DNA of 64,000 nt from Streptomyces umbrinus (GTDB lineage: Bacteria; Actinomycetota; Actinomycetes; Streptomycetales; Streptomycetaceae), in NCBI RefSeq assembly GCF_030817415.1, contig NZ_JAUSZI010000002.1, positions 2,170,001 through 2,234,000 of the forward strand. Direction: 5' to 3'. The notes below the pieces were generated by a model. The model was not told where the DNA came from and made no database searches. It worked only from the letters and a program-made list of their open reading frames with translations. Position numbers and translations under genes: made by a program. This document shows positions 26,399 through 35,513 of this stretch, piece after piece. The number at the start of each line of letters is the position of its first letter. The stretch's first letter is position 1.

Positions 26399-28040
26399 CA
26401 CACCCAGGCTCACCCGCCGCCCCGAGTGGACGGCACTGGAGGACCACCGCGCCGGCCCGCTCCTCCATCCGCAGCTGCGCGAGCTGTTCGCCACGGACCC
26501 GGAGCGCGCCGAACGCTACACCGTGCGGGTCGGTGACCTGCGCATCGACTACTCCAAGCACCTGATCACCGACGAGACGCTCGCGCTGCTCCAGGAACTC
26601 GCCACCGCCACCGACGTGTTCGGGCTGCGGGACGCGATGTTCCGCGGCGAGCGGATCAACGTCACCGAGGGGCGGGCTGTGCTGCACACCGCGCTGCGCG
26701 CCCCGCTCGACGCGGTCGTCGAGGTCTCCGGCGAGAACGTCGTGCCGAAGGTGCACGCCGTGCTCGACAAGATGGCCGACTTCGCCGAGCAGGTCCGCTC
26801 CGGCAAGTGGACCGGCCACACCGGCAGGCGCATCCGCAACGTCGTCAACATCGGCATCGGCGGCTCTGACCTCGGTCCGGCGATGGCGTACGAGGCGCTG
26901 CGCGCCTTCACCGACCGCGATCTGACGGTCCGCTTCGTGTCGAACGTGGACGGGGCCGACCTGCACGAGGCGGTGCGGGGCCTGGATCCCGCTGAGACGC
27001 TGTTCGTCGTCGCCTCGAAGACCTTCACCACCATCGAGACGATCACCAACGCGACCTCGGCACGGTCCTGGCTCCTTGCCGGTCTCGGCGGTGAGTCCGA
27101 GGCCGTGGCCAGGCACTTCGTGGCGCTGTCCACGAACGTCGAGAAGGTCGCGGACTTCGGTATCGACACGGCCAACATGTTCGAGTTCTGGGACTGGGTC
27201 GGCGGCCGCTACTCGTTCGACTCGGCGATCGGTCTGTCGCTGATGATCGCGATCGGCCCGGACCGCTTCCGGGAGATGCTCGACGGGTTCAGGATCGTCG
27301 ACGAACACTTCCGTACGGCTCATGCCGAGGCCAACGCGCCTTTGCTGCTGGGCCTGTTGGGCGTCTGGTACGGCGACTTCTTCGGCGCCCAGTCGCATGC
27401 GGTGCTGCCGTACTCGCACTACCTGTCCAAGTTCACCGCGTACCTCCAGCAGCTCGACATGGAGTCCAACGGCAAGTCGGTGGACCGCGAGGGAAACCCG
27501 GTCGAGTGGCAGACCGGGCCCGTCGTGTGGGGCACGCCCGGCACCAACGGCCAGCACGCGTACTACCAGTTGCTCCACCAGGGCACGAAGACGATCCCGG
27601 CCGACCTCATCGGCTTCGTCAACCCGGTCGACGACCTGGGCGCCGAACTCGCCGCCCAGCACGACCTGTTGATGGCGAACCTCTTCGCCCAGGGCCAGGC
27701 GCTCGCGTTCGGCAAGACCGCCGACGAGGTACGCGCCGAGGGGGTGCCCGAGGAGCAGGTCCCGCACCGCACGTTCCGCGGCAACCACCCCACGACCACG
27801 ATCCTGGCCGCCGAGCTGACCCCGTCCGTCCTCGGTCAACTGATCGCCCTCTACGAGCACAAGGTGTTCGTCCAGGGTGCGATCTGGAACATCGACTCCT
27901 TCGACCAGTGGGGCGTCGAGCTCGGCAAGGTCCTCGCCAGGCGCGTCGAACCCGCCCTCACCGAGGGCGCCGACGTCCCCGGTCTCGATCCCTCCACCGC
28001 CGCCCTCGTGGCCACGTACCGCACCCTGCGAAAGAAGTGA
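26391..28040 (+). CDS. pgi: Glucose-6-phosphate isomerase
   Basis: The protein has 549 residues, typical of the long E. coli-type enzyme. It carries [20 protein letters not shown] in the first SIS domain, the signature [19 protein letters not shown], the catalytic glutamate segment [19 protein letters not shown] and a C-terminal [10 protein letters not shown]. It interconverts glucose 6-phosphate and fructose 6-phosphate, returning pentose-pathway carbon to the oxidative branch. The GTG start has a strong Shine-Dalgarno within opcA. Being in this operon, it is probably a second copy beside the housekeeping isomerase, which is inference. Confidence 0.96.
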   Translation: MPDTPRLTRRPEWTALEDHRAGPLLHPQLRELFATDPERAERYTVRVGDLRIDYSKHLITDETLALLQELATATDVFGLRDAMFRGERINVTEGRAVLHTALRAPLDAVVEVSGENVVPKVHAVLDKMADFAEQVRSGKWTGHTGRRIRNVVNIGIGGSDLGPAMAYEALRAFTDRDLTVRFVSNVDGADLHEAVRGLDPAETLFVVASKTFTTIETITNATSARSWLLAGLGGESEAVARHFVALSTNVEKVADFGIDTANMFEFWDWVGGRYSFDSAIGLSLMIAIGPDRFREMLDGFRIVDEHFRTAHAEANAPLLLGLLGVWYGDFFGAQSHAVLPYSHYLSKFTAYLQQLDMESNGKSVDREGNPVEWQTGPVVWGTPGTNGQHAYYQLLHQGTKTIPADLIGFVNPVDDLGAELAAQHDLLMANLFAQGQALAFGKTADEVRAEGVPEEQVPHRTFRGNHPTTTILAAELTPSVLGQLIALYEHKVFVQGAIWNIDSFDQWGVELGKVLARRVEPALTEGADVPGLDPSTAALVATYRTLRKK

Positions 28041-28046
28041 ACTGAC

Positions 28047-28934
28047 ATGACTGCGATGCAGCTCGGGCTCATCGGCCTCGGCAAGATGGGCGGCAACATG
28101 CGCGAGCGGATCCGCCGCGCGGGCCACACCGTGATCGGCTACGACCGCAACCCGGACCTCGCCGACGTCAACAGCCTGACCGAACTGGTGGGCAAGCTCG
28201 AAGGCCCGCGTGTGGTGTGGGTGATGGTCCCGGCCGGCGCCGCCACCCAGGGCGTCATCGACGAGCTCGGTGACCTGCTGGAGCCGGGCGACACCGTCGT
28301 CGACGGCGGCAACTCCCGCTGGACGGACGACGAGAAGCACGCCGAGGAGCTGGCGGCCAAGGGCATCGGCTTCGTGGACGCCGGTGTCTCGGGCGGCGTC
28401 TGGGGCCTGCAGAACGGCTACGCCCTGATGGTCGGCGGCGACGCCGAGCACATCGCCAAGGTCCAGCCGATCTTCGACGCGCTCAAGCCGGAGGGCGAGG
28501 CCGGTTTCGTCCACGCGGGCAAGGTGGGCGCCGGCCACTTCTCGAAGATGGTCCACAACGGCATCGAGTACGCCATGATGCAGGCCTATGCCGAGGGCTG
28601 GGAGCTCCTCGAAGCGGTCCACTCCGTCACGGATGTGCGCGAGGTGTTCCGCTCCTGGCAGGAGGGCACGGTCATCCGTTCCTGGCTGCTCGACCTGGCG
28701 GTCAACGCGCTGGACGAGGACGAGCACCTGCAGCAGCTCCGCGGTTACGCGGAGGACTCCGGCGAGGGCCGGTGGACCGTCGAGGCGGCCATCGACAACT
28801 CCGTGCCGCTGCCCGCCATCACGGCCTCCCTCTTCGCGCGGTTCTCGTCCCGGCAGGACGATTCGCCGCAGATGAAGATGGTCGCGGCGCTGCGCAACCA
28901 GTTCGGCGGCCACGCCGTCGAGTCCGCGAAGTAG
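28047..28934 (+). CDS. gnd: 6-phosphogluconate dehydrogenase, short (GntZ-like) form
   Basis: The protein has 295 residues, the short tetrameric type and not the 470-residue dimeric type. The Rossmann motif is GLIGLGKMGGNM; VDGGNSRWTDD and DAGVSGGVWG are the substrate motifs and KMVHNGIEYAMMQ carries the catalytic lysine and asparagine. It oxidatively decarboxylates 6-phosphogluconate to ribulose 5-phosphate. The Arg after GYDRN in the cofactor pocket suggests possible NADP use, although many short forms use NAD. Six bases separate it from pgi. Confidence 0.94.
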   Translation: MTAMQLGLIGLGKMGGNMRERIRRAGHTVIGYDRNPDLADVNSLTELVGKLEGPRVVWVMVPAGAATQGVIDELGDLLEPGDTVVDGGNSRWTDDEKHAEELAAKGIGFVDAGVSGGVWGLQNGYALMVGGDAEHIAKVQPIFDALKPEGEAGFVHAGKVGAGHFSKMVHNGIEYAMMQAYAEGWELLEAVHSVTDVREVFRSWQEGTVIRSWLLDLAVNALDEDEHLQQLRGYAEDSGEGRWTVEAAIDNSVPLPAITASLFARFSSRQDDSPQMKMVAALRNQFGGHAVESAK

Positions 28935-28946
28935 GAGTCGGTGGTC

Positions 28947-29540
28947 ATGGGCGACCTCCTTCTCGTCCGGCACGGCGAGACCGAGTGGAGCAGGTCGGGC
29001 CGGCACACCAGCTGGACCGATCTGCCCCTCACCCCGCGTGGTGAGGAACAGGCCAAGTCCCTCCTCCCGCTGTTCGCCGGGCGGAACTTCGCGCTCGTAC
29101 TCACCAGTCCGCTGGGGCGGGCGATACGGACCGCGGAGCTGGCGGGGCTGACCGGGGCGGTGTCCGATGCGGACATGCACGAGTGGGACTACGGGGCGTA
29201 CGAAGGTATTGCCACCGTCGACATCCACCGCACTCGTCCGGACTGGTACTTGTGGAACGACGGGGTGCCGGCCGGGCCGGACGGGCATCCGGGCGAGTCC
29301 CCCGCCGAGGTGGGTGAGCGGGCCGATCGTGTCCTGGCGCGGGCGGAGAAGGCGCTCGGGGATGGTGACGTGGTGCTTGTCGCGCACGCCCACTTCTTGC
29401 GTGTGCTGACCGCTCGACGCCTCGGTCTTTCCGCTGCGGACGGCCGGCTGTTCCAGCTCGGCACCGGCACGCTGAGTCGGCTCTCGACGGAGCACGACCG
29501 TCCGGTCATCAGCGAGTGGAACACCCTGCCGCCGGGGTAG
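28947..29540 (+). CDS. Histidine phosphatase (phosphoglycerate mutase-like)
   Basis: The protein has 197 residues. LLLVRHGETEW supplies the phospho-histidine RHG motif, LTSPLGRAIRTAEL the second arginine, MHEWDYGAYEG the acid residue and VVLVAHAHFLRVL the second histidine, so the active site is complete. AGGAG lies nine bases before this ATG; a GTG six bases earlier is too close. As the last gene of a pentose-phosphate operon it probably dephosphorylates a sugar phosphate (for example a sedoheptulose or gluconate phosphate), not a glycolytic mutase substrate, but the substrate is not readable from sequence. Confidence 0.9.
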   Translation: MGDLLLVRHGETEWSRSGRHTSWTDLPLTPRGEEQAKSLLPLFAGRNFALVLTSPLGRAIRTAELAGLTGAVSDADMHEWDYGAYEGIATVDIHRTRPDWYLWNDGVPAGPDGHPGESPAEVGERADRVLARAEKALGDGDVVLVAHAHFLRVLTARRLGLSAADGRLFQLGTGTLSRLSTEHDRPVISEWNTLPPG

Positions 29541-29603
29541 TTTCCCTCGCCCCCGCCGCCCCTACCCTCCCCCACTCTCGGCTTCGCTCGAGCGGGGGGA
29601 CCC

Positions 29604-29650
29604 CCCATCGTCCTTCTGGGGCTCCGCCCCAGAAGGACGATGGGTTTGTT
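29604..29650 (+). terminator. Terminator of the pentose-phosphate operon
   Basis: A perfect 19-bp stem (29604-29622 with 29626-29644) and 3-base loop TCC, followed by TTTGTTG. Similar TCCTTCTGGGGCTCCGCCCC sequence recurs in the gap near 37.81 kb. Confidence 0.9.
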
Positions 29651-29679
29651 GTCGGGTGCGGGTCCGGTTGTGGCTTGTC

Positions 29680-29727
29680 GCGCAGTTCCCCGCGCCCCTA
29701 AAAACCTAGGGGCGCGGGGAACTGTGC
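29680..29727. repeat. Inverted pair of the dispersed AGGGGCGCGGGGAACTGCGC element
   Basis: Two 20-bp arms (29680-29699 and 29708-29727, one mismatch) around an 8-base loop, in the convergent gap between the phosphatase gene and the unknown gene on the minus strand. The segment continues as TCTTTTGGGGGTTCGGGGGC, which is repeated near 37.92 kb. Confidence 0.85.
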
Positions 29728-29766
29728 GGTCTTTTGGGGGTTCGGGGGCGAAATACCCGTGACGGC

Positions 29767-30729
29767 TCACGCGCGGTGCTTCGGGTTGTTGTGCCACTTG
29801 GTGAGCTGTTTCTCCGGGTCGCCCGTGTAGGACCACGGCGTACGCGTGGCGCGTCGGCCGAGGAGGCGGAACAGCGAGGCGGTGATGTCCGGCACCCCGG
29901 CATGACACGCGGCATGCGTGAGGTGGTTGAGCTGGTGGACTTCCCCCGGCTCGACGGGAGCATCGGCACGACCCGTGATCCACCGCTGCCAGGTACGCCG
30001 CACATCACTGACGGCCCCGTCGTTGTTCCAGTGCTGACTGACCCCGGTCAGAGACCCCTGCTGCCCCTTCGCCCCCTCCAGGATGTACCGGAACTCCTCC
30101 ACCCGGGCGTACTGCACGAGCACCGGCAACGCACACCCCGGCGGCGCCACCCCGGCCGCGTCCCGGGCGAAGTCGTACATCAGACCGTGCGTACCGTGCC
30201 ACCGCGCCGAGTAGTAGTGCAGCACCTGGAGATGGCCCTCGACGCTGTACGGGTCGCGCGCGTGCAACTCGTCCCACCAGCGCCCCAGTTCCTGGCGGCG
30301 TACCCCGGTGGGATAGAGCCGCGCGACGGCGATGAGCGAGATCCAGGGTGTGGGGTCGTCGACGTACGACTCGGCGGCCTGGAGGCAGGCCATGACCGCG
30401 GCGTCGACGCGGTTCTGGTCGATGGGAACGCCCCGGCCCGCGGCGATGGCCAGGTTGAAGGCCCGTGCCGTCTCGGTCGCGGCCCGCAGCACCAGCGCGT
30501 CACCGCTGTGGGGCTCGGCGGCCAGCCAGGACTCGGCCGTCGAGGTGCTCGCGCAGGCCTGCGCGAGCAGCCGCATCCGGTGGCCCCTCGCAAGCCACGC
30601 GGGGCCGGTGGTCCTCAGCAGCTCCCGCAGACCCTGCCAGCGGCCGATGACGATGTCTTGTTTGGCGGAGGTGAGGGGCGCGTCCCCGCAGTCAGGGTCG
30701 AATTCGGGCTTGAAGCGGTCTCTCGCCAT
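29767..30729 (-). CDS. Conserved-looking cytoplasmic protein of unknown function
   Basis: The protein has 320 residues from an ATG with AGAGGG upstream. I do not recognise a family. It is helical throughout, without signal or membrane segments, and reads like a TPR-related repeat protein (LAQACASTSTAESWLAAEP, DALVLRAATETARAFNLAIA, CLQAAESYVDDPTPWISLI). Trp- and His-rich segments in the second half (RWHGTHGLMYDFARD, QLNHLTHAACHAG) are unusual and could bind a ligand or metal. Ten bases separate it from the APC permease stop, so the two form one transcript. Confidence 0.7.
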   Translation of the reverse strand: MARDRFKPEFDPDCGDAPLTSAKQDIVIGRWQGLRELLRTTGPAWLARGHRMRLLAQACASTSTAESWLAAEPHSGDALVLRAATETARAFNLAIAAGRGVPIDQNRVDAAVMACLQAAESYVDDPTPWISLIAVARLYPTGVRRQELGRWWDELHARDPYSVEGHLQVLHYYSARWHGTHGLMYDFARDAAGVAPPGCALPVLVQYARVEEFRYILEGAKGQQGSLTGVSQHWNNDGAVSDVRRTWQRWITGRADAPVEPGEVHQLNHLTHAACHAGVPDITASLFRLLGRRATRTPWSYTGDPEKQLTKWHNNPKHRA

Positions 30730-30739
30730 CGGGGCCCTC

Positions 30740-32221
30740 TCAGAAGTCGGTGGGGAGACCCTCGTGGACGCGGGAACGTTCCGCCTCCGCGGCGGTGTAG
30801 CCGTCGGGAATGTACTCCGTCTCCACGACATCGCTGGCGTCCAGGCTCGCCGGCCGGTAGTAGTCGCTGCCCTGGCGCCAGTACCAGAGCATGGGGACGA
30901 GTCCGACGGCCAGGCCGCCGATGCCGATGGCGATCGAGGCGTTGCTCAGATCGCTCAGTGACTCGATGAAGATCCAGAACATGAACAGGGCGCCGAGGAA
31001 CGGCCACAGCCCGCCGAAGAGGAAGTTGGACGGGGACTTCAGCAGCATCTTGCGGTAGGCGACGACGACCGCCAGACCCGCGAGTCCGTAGTACACGGCG
31101 ATCTGGAGGCCGATCGCGGCGATGGCGTTCTCCAGGATGTCGCCGACGCTGCCGAGGGCGTTGGACGCCACGAGCATCAGCAGCGCCACCGTGCCGACCA
31201 CGATGATGGCGACGTACGGGGTGTTCCAGGTGCGGTGCACCTTGCCCAGGGCACTGGGCATCGTGTGGTCGCGGCCCATCGCGAACAGCGAGCGCGTGAC
31301 CTGGATGAGCGTGGTCTCCAGGGTGGCGATGGTGGACAGCATCACGGAGACGATCAGCAGCTTGCCGCCCCAGCCCGGCCAGATCTCCTCACCGAGCACC
31401 GCGAGGACGTTGGCGTCGTTCTCCTGGATCTGCTGCGAGGAGAGGATGACGTTCACCGCGATGGTGAAGGCCTCGAAGAGGAGGAAGACGATGCCCACAC
31501 CGATCAGGCCCGCGAGGCCCGTGGTGCGGCGGCTGTCCTTGGTCTCCTCGCTGAGGTTGGAGGTGACGTCCCAGCCCCAGTAGTAGAAGGCGGCGATGAG
31601 GGCGCCGGACGCGAAACCGCTCACCCCGTCGAAGTGGCTGAAGCCGAGCCAGGACCAGTCGAAGGGCCTGGCGTTGTCGTTGTGGAGCACGGCGCCCACG
31701 GCGAAGAGCACCAGGATGGCGAGCTCGACACCGGACATGATCAGCTGGGCGCGGACGGTGAGCCGGGCGCCGCCCAGCACGACGAGCAGCATGGCGACGA
31801 ACCAGGCCGCGCCGACCAGGGTGGACAGGGCCGTGTTGTCCGCGAGCCCCTCGTCGAAGAGGGACAGCGTCATCGAACCGGCGGGCAGCGAACCGGCGAC
31901 CATGAAGATGGTGGCCGAGATGACCAGCGCCCAGCCGCTGATGAAGCCGAGGAAGGGGTGGAGCGTGCGGCCGACCCAGGAGTAGCTGGCGCCCGCATTG
32001 GTGTCGATCCGACTGAGATAGCTGAAGGCCAGGGCTATGCCGAGCATGGGTATCGCGCAGTACAGCAGCGCGGCGGGGCTGGCCAGGCCCACCGCGCCGA
32101 CGAGGACCGCGGTGGTCGCGGCGAGCGAGTACGCCGGGGCACTGCCGGCGATCGCCATCACGACCGTGTCGAACGTGCCGAGGACATTGGCCTGGAGCCC
32201 TCTGCCCTTGTTGTTGCCCAT
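30740..32221 (-). CDS. APC-superfamily amino acid/amine permease
   Basis: The protein has 493 residues with about twelve hydrophobic helices. GSAPAYSLAATTAVLVGAVG near the N-terminus and RIDTNAGASYSWVGRTLHP are the substrate-binding unwound helices of AA_permease_2 transporters. The start chosen (MGNNKGRGLQ) removes 65 residues of upstream open frame that overlap a long palindrome. It should import an amino acid, polyamine or related amine by proton or sodium coupling. It leads a two-gene unit with the unknown gene downstream. A promoter-like sequence and a 22-bp palindrome lie in its 5' leader. Confidence 0.92.
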   Translation of the reverse strand: MGNNKGRGLQANVLGTFDTVVMAIAGSAPAYSLAATTAVLVGAVGLASPAALLYCAIPMLGIALAFSYLSRIDTNAGASYSWVGRTLHPFLGFISGWALVISATIFMVAGSLPAGSMTLSLFDEGLADNTALSTLVGAAWFVAMLLVVLGGARLTVRAQLIMSGVELAILVLFAVGAVLHNDNARPFDWSWLGFSHFDGVSGFASGALIAAFYYWGWDVTSNLSEETKDSRRTTGLAGLIGVGIVFLLFEAFTIAVNVILSSQQIQENDANVLAVLGEEIWPGWGGKLLIVSVMLSTIATLETTLIQVTRSLFAMGRDHTMPSALGKVHRTWNTPYVAIIVVGTVALLMLVASNALGSVGDILENAIAAIGLQIAVYYGLAGLAVVVAYRKMLLKSPSNFLFGGLWPFLGALFMFWIFIESLSDLSNASIAIGIGGLAVGLVPMLWYWRQGSDYYRPASLDASDVVETEYIPDGYTAAEAERSRVHEGLPTDF

Positions 32222-32251
32222 GGATGCGCTGCTTTCCGTCCTGCACGAAGT

Positions 32252-32273
32252 GCGTGCGGGCATGCCCGCACGC
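32252..32273. promoter_or_regulatory. 22-bp perfect palindrome in the APC permease leader
   Basis: GCGTGCGGGCATGCCCGCAC and two more bases form an unbroken palindrome 31 bases before the permease start. It could be a dimeric repressor site or an RNA hairpin limiting translation. Confidence 0.5.
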
Positions 32274-32352
32274 GCCAGGTGTAAGTGGGAGATGTGGCCG
32301 ATTCCGTGCAGCCGTGGTGGTGGTCGGCGGACGGTCGCTCCGTAGTGGAGTG

Positions 32353-32386
32353 ATGATAGCGGCGGCTCTTGAGGTTTCAATGTCAA
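32353..32386 (-). promoter_or_regulatory. Sigma-70-like promoter of the APC permease gene
   Basis: On the minus strand TTGAAA, 16 bases, TATCAT form a good promoter; TTGACA directly precedes TTGAAA, so two -35 registers are possible. It gives a 5' leader of roughly 125 bases that contains the palindrome. Confidence 0.55.
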
Positions 32387-32445
32387 CTCGTGGGTAATGT
32401 CCACCTCCTTGCACACCCTTGATCCTCGGTGTTATGGCATGCCGC

Positions 32446-32474
32446 AGGCCGGGCCCCGCAATCGGGCCCGGCCT
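32446..32474 (-). terminator. Terminator after the 3-dehydroshikimate dehydratase gene
   Basis: AGGCCGGGCCC and GGGCCCGGCCT form a perfect 11-bp stem with a 7-base loop, about 45 bases past the stop codon of the minus-strand gene. Confidence 0.75.
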
Positions 32475-32519
32475 GGCGGAGGTTGAGAATCCGGTGAGAA
32501 AGGGTCCCCCGGTGTGGAG

Positions 32520-34316
32520 TCAGCGCACCGGCCGTCGTACGTGCTGGGCGGCCAGCCGTACGGGGGCGTTCTGCGCGCCGTAGCCGCGGTAGCCCGCGTC
32601 GCGCTGGACCAGTTCGAAGAAGAGACGGCCGATCGTCTCCGTGTAGCAGTGGCGGAAGGCGCCGTCCGCGTCCCGGTCGTAGAGGATGCCGAGTTCGCGG
32701 TACGCCTCCAGCTCGCCGTCGGCCGGCTCGTACCTGGCCGCGAGGTCGTCGTAGTAGTTCGCGGGGATCGACAGCAGGCAGCCGCCCGCGTCCCGGAACC
32801 GGCGGGCCGCGGTGACGATGTCGTCGGTCGCGAGGGCGATGTGCTGGGCGCGGCCGCCCTCGTCCGCGCTCGGGGCCGCACCGACACCGAGGGCGATCCG
32901 CACACTGCCGTCGGTGTTGGTGACGGCACGGCTGCGCAGCAGTCCGTACGGGTCGGCGACGTCCACGCTCTCGTGCGCGCCGAGCCCGAGGACGCTGTGA
33001 TGGAAGAGGGTCGCCTCGTCGAACTGGTGCCAGGGTTGGGTGAGGGCCAGATGGTCTATGCGGTGTACGCCCCCGGCGACGGGCGACCTGTGCGCGACGG
33101 GCTCGAAGTCGCCGGTCCAGCTGGGCAGTCCGGGTCGGTCCGTGGCGCAGAAGAAGAGTTCCGTGCCGTCGGGTGCGGCGACCGCGTCCAGCGGGGCGTC
33201 CTCGGGAGCGCGCCGGCGCGGCAGTACAGGAGCGAGCAGTGCCTCGGCCCGCCGGGCCGCGCCCGCCGGATCCGGGGACTCCAGGCCGACGGCGGCCAGC
33301 TGGGTACCGTCCCGTCGTGCGGCCGGACCCGTGTTGAGCAGCAGCCGGGCCTCGCCCTGCTGCCACAGGTCGACCGGCTTGCTGCGGTGCCGGGCCGTGC
33401 GGGCGAAGCCGAGCGCTTCGAGGATCTCCGACAGCGGTTCGACGTCGGGGGTGACCAGTTCCGCGAAGGCGACACCGGTCGGTACGACAGGAGCGGGCGG
33501 CTCGGTGAGGCCGACGCTCTCCTGGAGCACGAGCAGCGAACGCAACGCGTCGACGGCGGTCGGCCCGGCCTCCGCCTGCCGGAACACGTCGTTGAACACC
33601 TCCAGCGAGAGCGGCCCTTCGTATCCGGCACGCATCACATGCCCGACGAGCCCGGCGACGTCGAAGCCGCCCTGCCCGGGGAAACAGCGGTAGTGCCGGC
33701 TCCACTGCAGCACGTCCATCGCCATCAGCGGCGCGTCGGCCAGCTGCAGGAAGAAGATCTTCTCCCCGGGGATGTCCTCGATCCCCTTGGGGTCGGACCC
33801 GCGGGCCAGGATGTGAAAACTGTCCAGGCACGTCCCGAGCGCGGGATGGTCGGCCGCCTCGACGATGCGCCAGGCATGGTCGTACGTACTGACGTGCCGG
33901 CCCCACGCCAACGCCTCGTACGCGACGCGGATGCCGAACCCCTCGGCCAGTTCGGCGAGCCGCCGCAACTGGAACGCGGCCAGCGCGTCGTCGTCCTCGG
34001 CGAGCGGCGACACGCTGGAGCACACGAGCACGGTGTCGGCCCCGAGCCGCTCCATCAGCCGGAGCTTGTGCTCGGCCCGCCGCAGATTCCGCGCGAACTC
34101 CTCCGAGGGCACGGCCTCGATGTCACGCATCGGCTGGTAGAGATCGATGCTCAGCCCGAGATCGGCACAGCGGGCCCGCACTTCCTCGGGTGTGAGGGGA
34201 CTGGCGAGCAGGTCGTTCTCGAAGATCTCGACCCCGTCGAAGCCCGCCCGCGCCGCGGCCGTGAGCTTCTCGGTAAGGGCCCCACTGAGAGAGACGGTGG
34301 CAATGGACGTACGCAT
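32520..34316 (-). CDS. quiC: 3-dehydroshikimate dehydratase fused to a 4-HPPD-like domain (QuiC type)
   Basis: The protein has 598 residues in two parts. Residues 1-270 are an AP-endonuclease-2 TIM barrel with metal ligands in YEALAWGRH, CLDSFHILARG, LQLADAPLM and LSLEVFNDVFR; this part dehydrates 3-dehydroshikimate to protocatechuate. Residues 290-598 are two vicinal-oxygen-chelate units like 4-hydroxyphenylpyruvate dioxygenase (GGVHRIDHLAL, GRAQHIALATDDIV, TIGRLFFELVQRD). This fusion is characteristic of QuiC1-type dehydratases, in which the C-terminal half may be structural or bind another metal. It lies downstream of the shikimate/quinate dehydrogenase on the same strand, completing quinate/shikimate to protocatechuate conversion. 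Confidence 0.9.
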   Translation of the reverse strand: MRTSIATVSLSGALTEKLTAAARAGFDGVEIFENDLLASPLTPEEVRARCADLGLSIDLYQPMRDIEAVPSEEFARNLRRAEHKLRLMERLGADTVLVCSSVSPLAEDDDALAAFQLRRLAELAEGFGIRVAYEALAWGRHVSTYDHAWRIVEAADHPALGTCLDSFHILARGSDPKGIEDIPGEKIFFLQLADAPLMAMDVLQWSRHYRCFPGQGGFDVAGLVGHVMRAGYEGPLSLEVFNDVFRQAEAGPTAVDALRSLLVLQESVGLTEPPAPVVPTGVAFAELVTPDVEPLSEILEALGFARTARHRSKPVDLWQQGEARLLLNTGPAARRDGTQLAAVGLESPDPAGAARRAEALLAPVLPRRRAPEDAPLDAVAAPDGTELFFCATDRPGLPSWTGDFEPVAHRSPVAGGVHRIDHLALTQPWHQFDEATLFHHSVLGLGAHESVDVADPYGLLRSRAVTNTDGSVRIALGVGAAPSADEGGRAQHIALATDDIVTAARRFRDAGGCLLSIPANYYDDLAARYEPADGELEAYRELGILYDRDADGAFRHCYTETIGRLFFELVQRDAGYRGYGAQNAPVRLAAQHVRRPVR

Positions 34317-34372
34317 GACGGGCTCCTTCGGTGCTGAACCTCTATGAACGAGTCAGGGGCAGGCGCCCCTCA

Positions 34373-34395
34373 AGGGGTGCGGGGAACTGCGCGAC
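34373..34395. repeat. Copy of the dispersed AGGGGCGCGGGGAACTGCGC element
   Basis: One arm with one mismatch (AGGGGTGCGGGGAACTGCGC, 34373-34392) lies in the 138-base gap between aroE and quiC, with a short GGGGCAGGCGCCCC hairpin just before it. It may attenuate transcription between the two genes. Confidence 0.65.
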
Positions 34396-34454
34396 CAACC
34401 CACGACGAGCCGCACCCGCCCCACGAGCCGAGCCGCCCCACCCCCAAGGCGCCC

Positions 34455-35357
34455 TCAACTCCGCGCCCCGGCAGCCCCGGCAGCCCCGGCCGCTCCGGCC
34501 AGCTCCGCGATGTCCGCCAACATCCGCGAAGCGTCCGGCTCCCGCCCCGTGAAGAGCCGAAACGCATCCGCAGCCTGGAAAACAGCCATCCCCCCACCAT
34601 CGAGCACCGCACACCCCACCCCCCGAGCGGCACGCAACAACTCGGTCTCCAACGGCCGGTACACGACCTCGGCCACCCACAACCCGGGATGCAGCAACTC
34701 ACCGGGAAGCGGCAGCCCCGGATGCGCGGCCATCCCCGTCGGCGTGGCATGCACGATGCCGTCCGCACCGCCGAGCAGCGCCGCCAACCGCTCCGGGCCC
34801 GCGGCAGCGGCCCGCCCCGCACCGAAGTGGGCGTTCAGCGAGGCGGCGAGGTCGGCCGACCGGTCAGGCAGGGCGTCCACGACGGTGACGTGCCCGGCCC
34901 CGAGCGTGAGCATGGCGTGCGCGACGGCCGCCCCCGCTCCCCCCGCGCCCAACTGCACGACCCGCTCCAGCGGGGCATCCGGCAGCCCGCGGGCGAACGA
35001 GGCGGCGAACCCGGTGACATCGGTGTTGTGCCCGACCGCACGGCCAGCGTCGAACACGACGGTGTTCACCGCGCCGAGCGCCTCGGCCTGCGGAGCGAGC
35101 GCGTCCAGATGCTCGATGACGAGCTGCTTGCAGGGATGTGTGATGTTCAGCCCGTCGAAGCCCAGGTCGCGGGCGGCGCTCACCAGATCCCCCACCGCCT
35201 CCGGCCCGACGCCGAGCGCGTCGATGTCGATCAGCCGGTACAGATAGCGCAGGCCCTGCCGGTCGGCCTCCCGCTCGTGCAGTGCCGGGCTGAGCGACGG
35301 GCCGATCCCGGCGCCGATCAGTCCGACGAGATACGAGTCCTTGACCAGGGCGACCAC
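34455..35357 (-). CDS. aroE: Shikimate/quinate 5-dehydrogenase (catabolic AroE type)
   Basis: The protein has 300 residues. IGPSLSPALHEREADRQG is the substrate Ser motif, FDGLNITHPCKQLVIEHLD carries the catalytic lysine and GHNTDVTGF the aspartate. THPCKQ instead of TxPxK is typical of quinate/shikimate dehydrogenases of the catabolic, NAD-using kind. The nucleotide loop is QLGAGGAGAAVAHAML. It oxidises shikimate or quinate to the 3-dehydro compound. The C-terminus is a 9-bp-repeat-encoded Ala-Gly tail. It heads the minus-strand unit with quiC, behind an operator-like inverted repeat shared with the divergent TetR gene. A biosynthetic role is less likely given the neighbours. Confidence 0.9.
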   Translation of the reverse strand: MVALVKDSYLVGLIGAGIGPSLSPALHEREADRQGLRYLYRLIDIDALGVGPEAVGDLVSAARDLGFDGLNITHPCKQLVIEHLDALAPQAEALGAVNTVVFDAGRAVGHNTDVTGFAASFARGLPDAPLERVVQLGAGGAGAAVAHAMLTLGAGHVTVVDALPDRSADLAASLNAHFGAGRAAAAGPERLAALLGGADGIVHATPTGMAAHPGLPLPGELLHPGLWVAEVVYRPLETELLRAARGVGCAVLDGGGMAVFQAADAFRLFTGREPDASRMLADIAELAGAAGAAGAAGARS

Positions 35358-35379
35358 GACGGACCTCCAGAGCGGCTCA

Positions 35380-35403
35380 CTAATGTACGAACTAGTACGT
35401 TAG
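35380..35403. promoter_or_regulatory. TetR-type operator between aroE and tetR-family gene
   Basis: CTAATGTAC and GTACGTTAG are inverted arms (8 of 9 matching) around a 6-base spacer, AT-rich and only 23 bases before the aroE start. Most likely the binding site of the divergently encoded TetR regulator, repressing aroE-quiC. Confidence 0.65.
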
Positions 35404-35513
35404 CTATACCAGCATCCGCGGGTCACGGGAAGGCTCGGCCGACAACCCGGAACCGCGTACGGGAGCCTGCTTCTAGAATCTCGGGCACACGCCCCTCGCC
35501 CGAAGGAAGCCCG

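Noticed and set aside
26211..29495. A 1094-codon open frame on the minus strand
   Set aside because: It is antisense to opcA, pgi, gnd and the phosphatase gene; its composition is that of a shadow.
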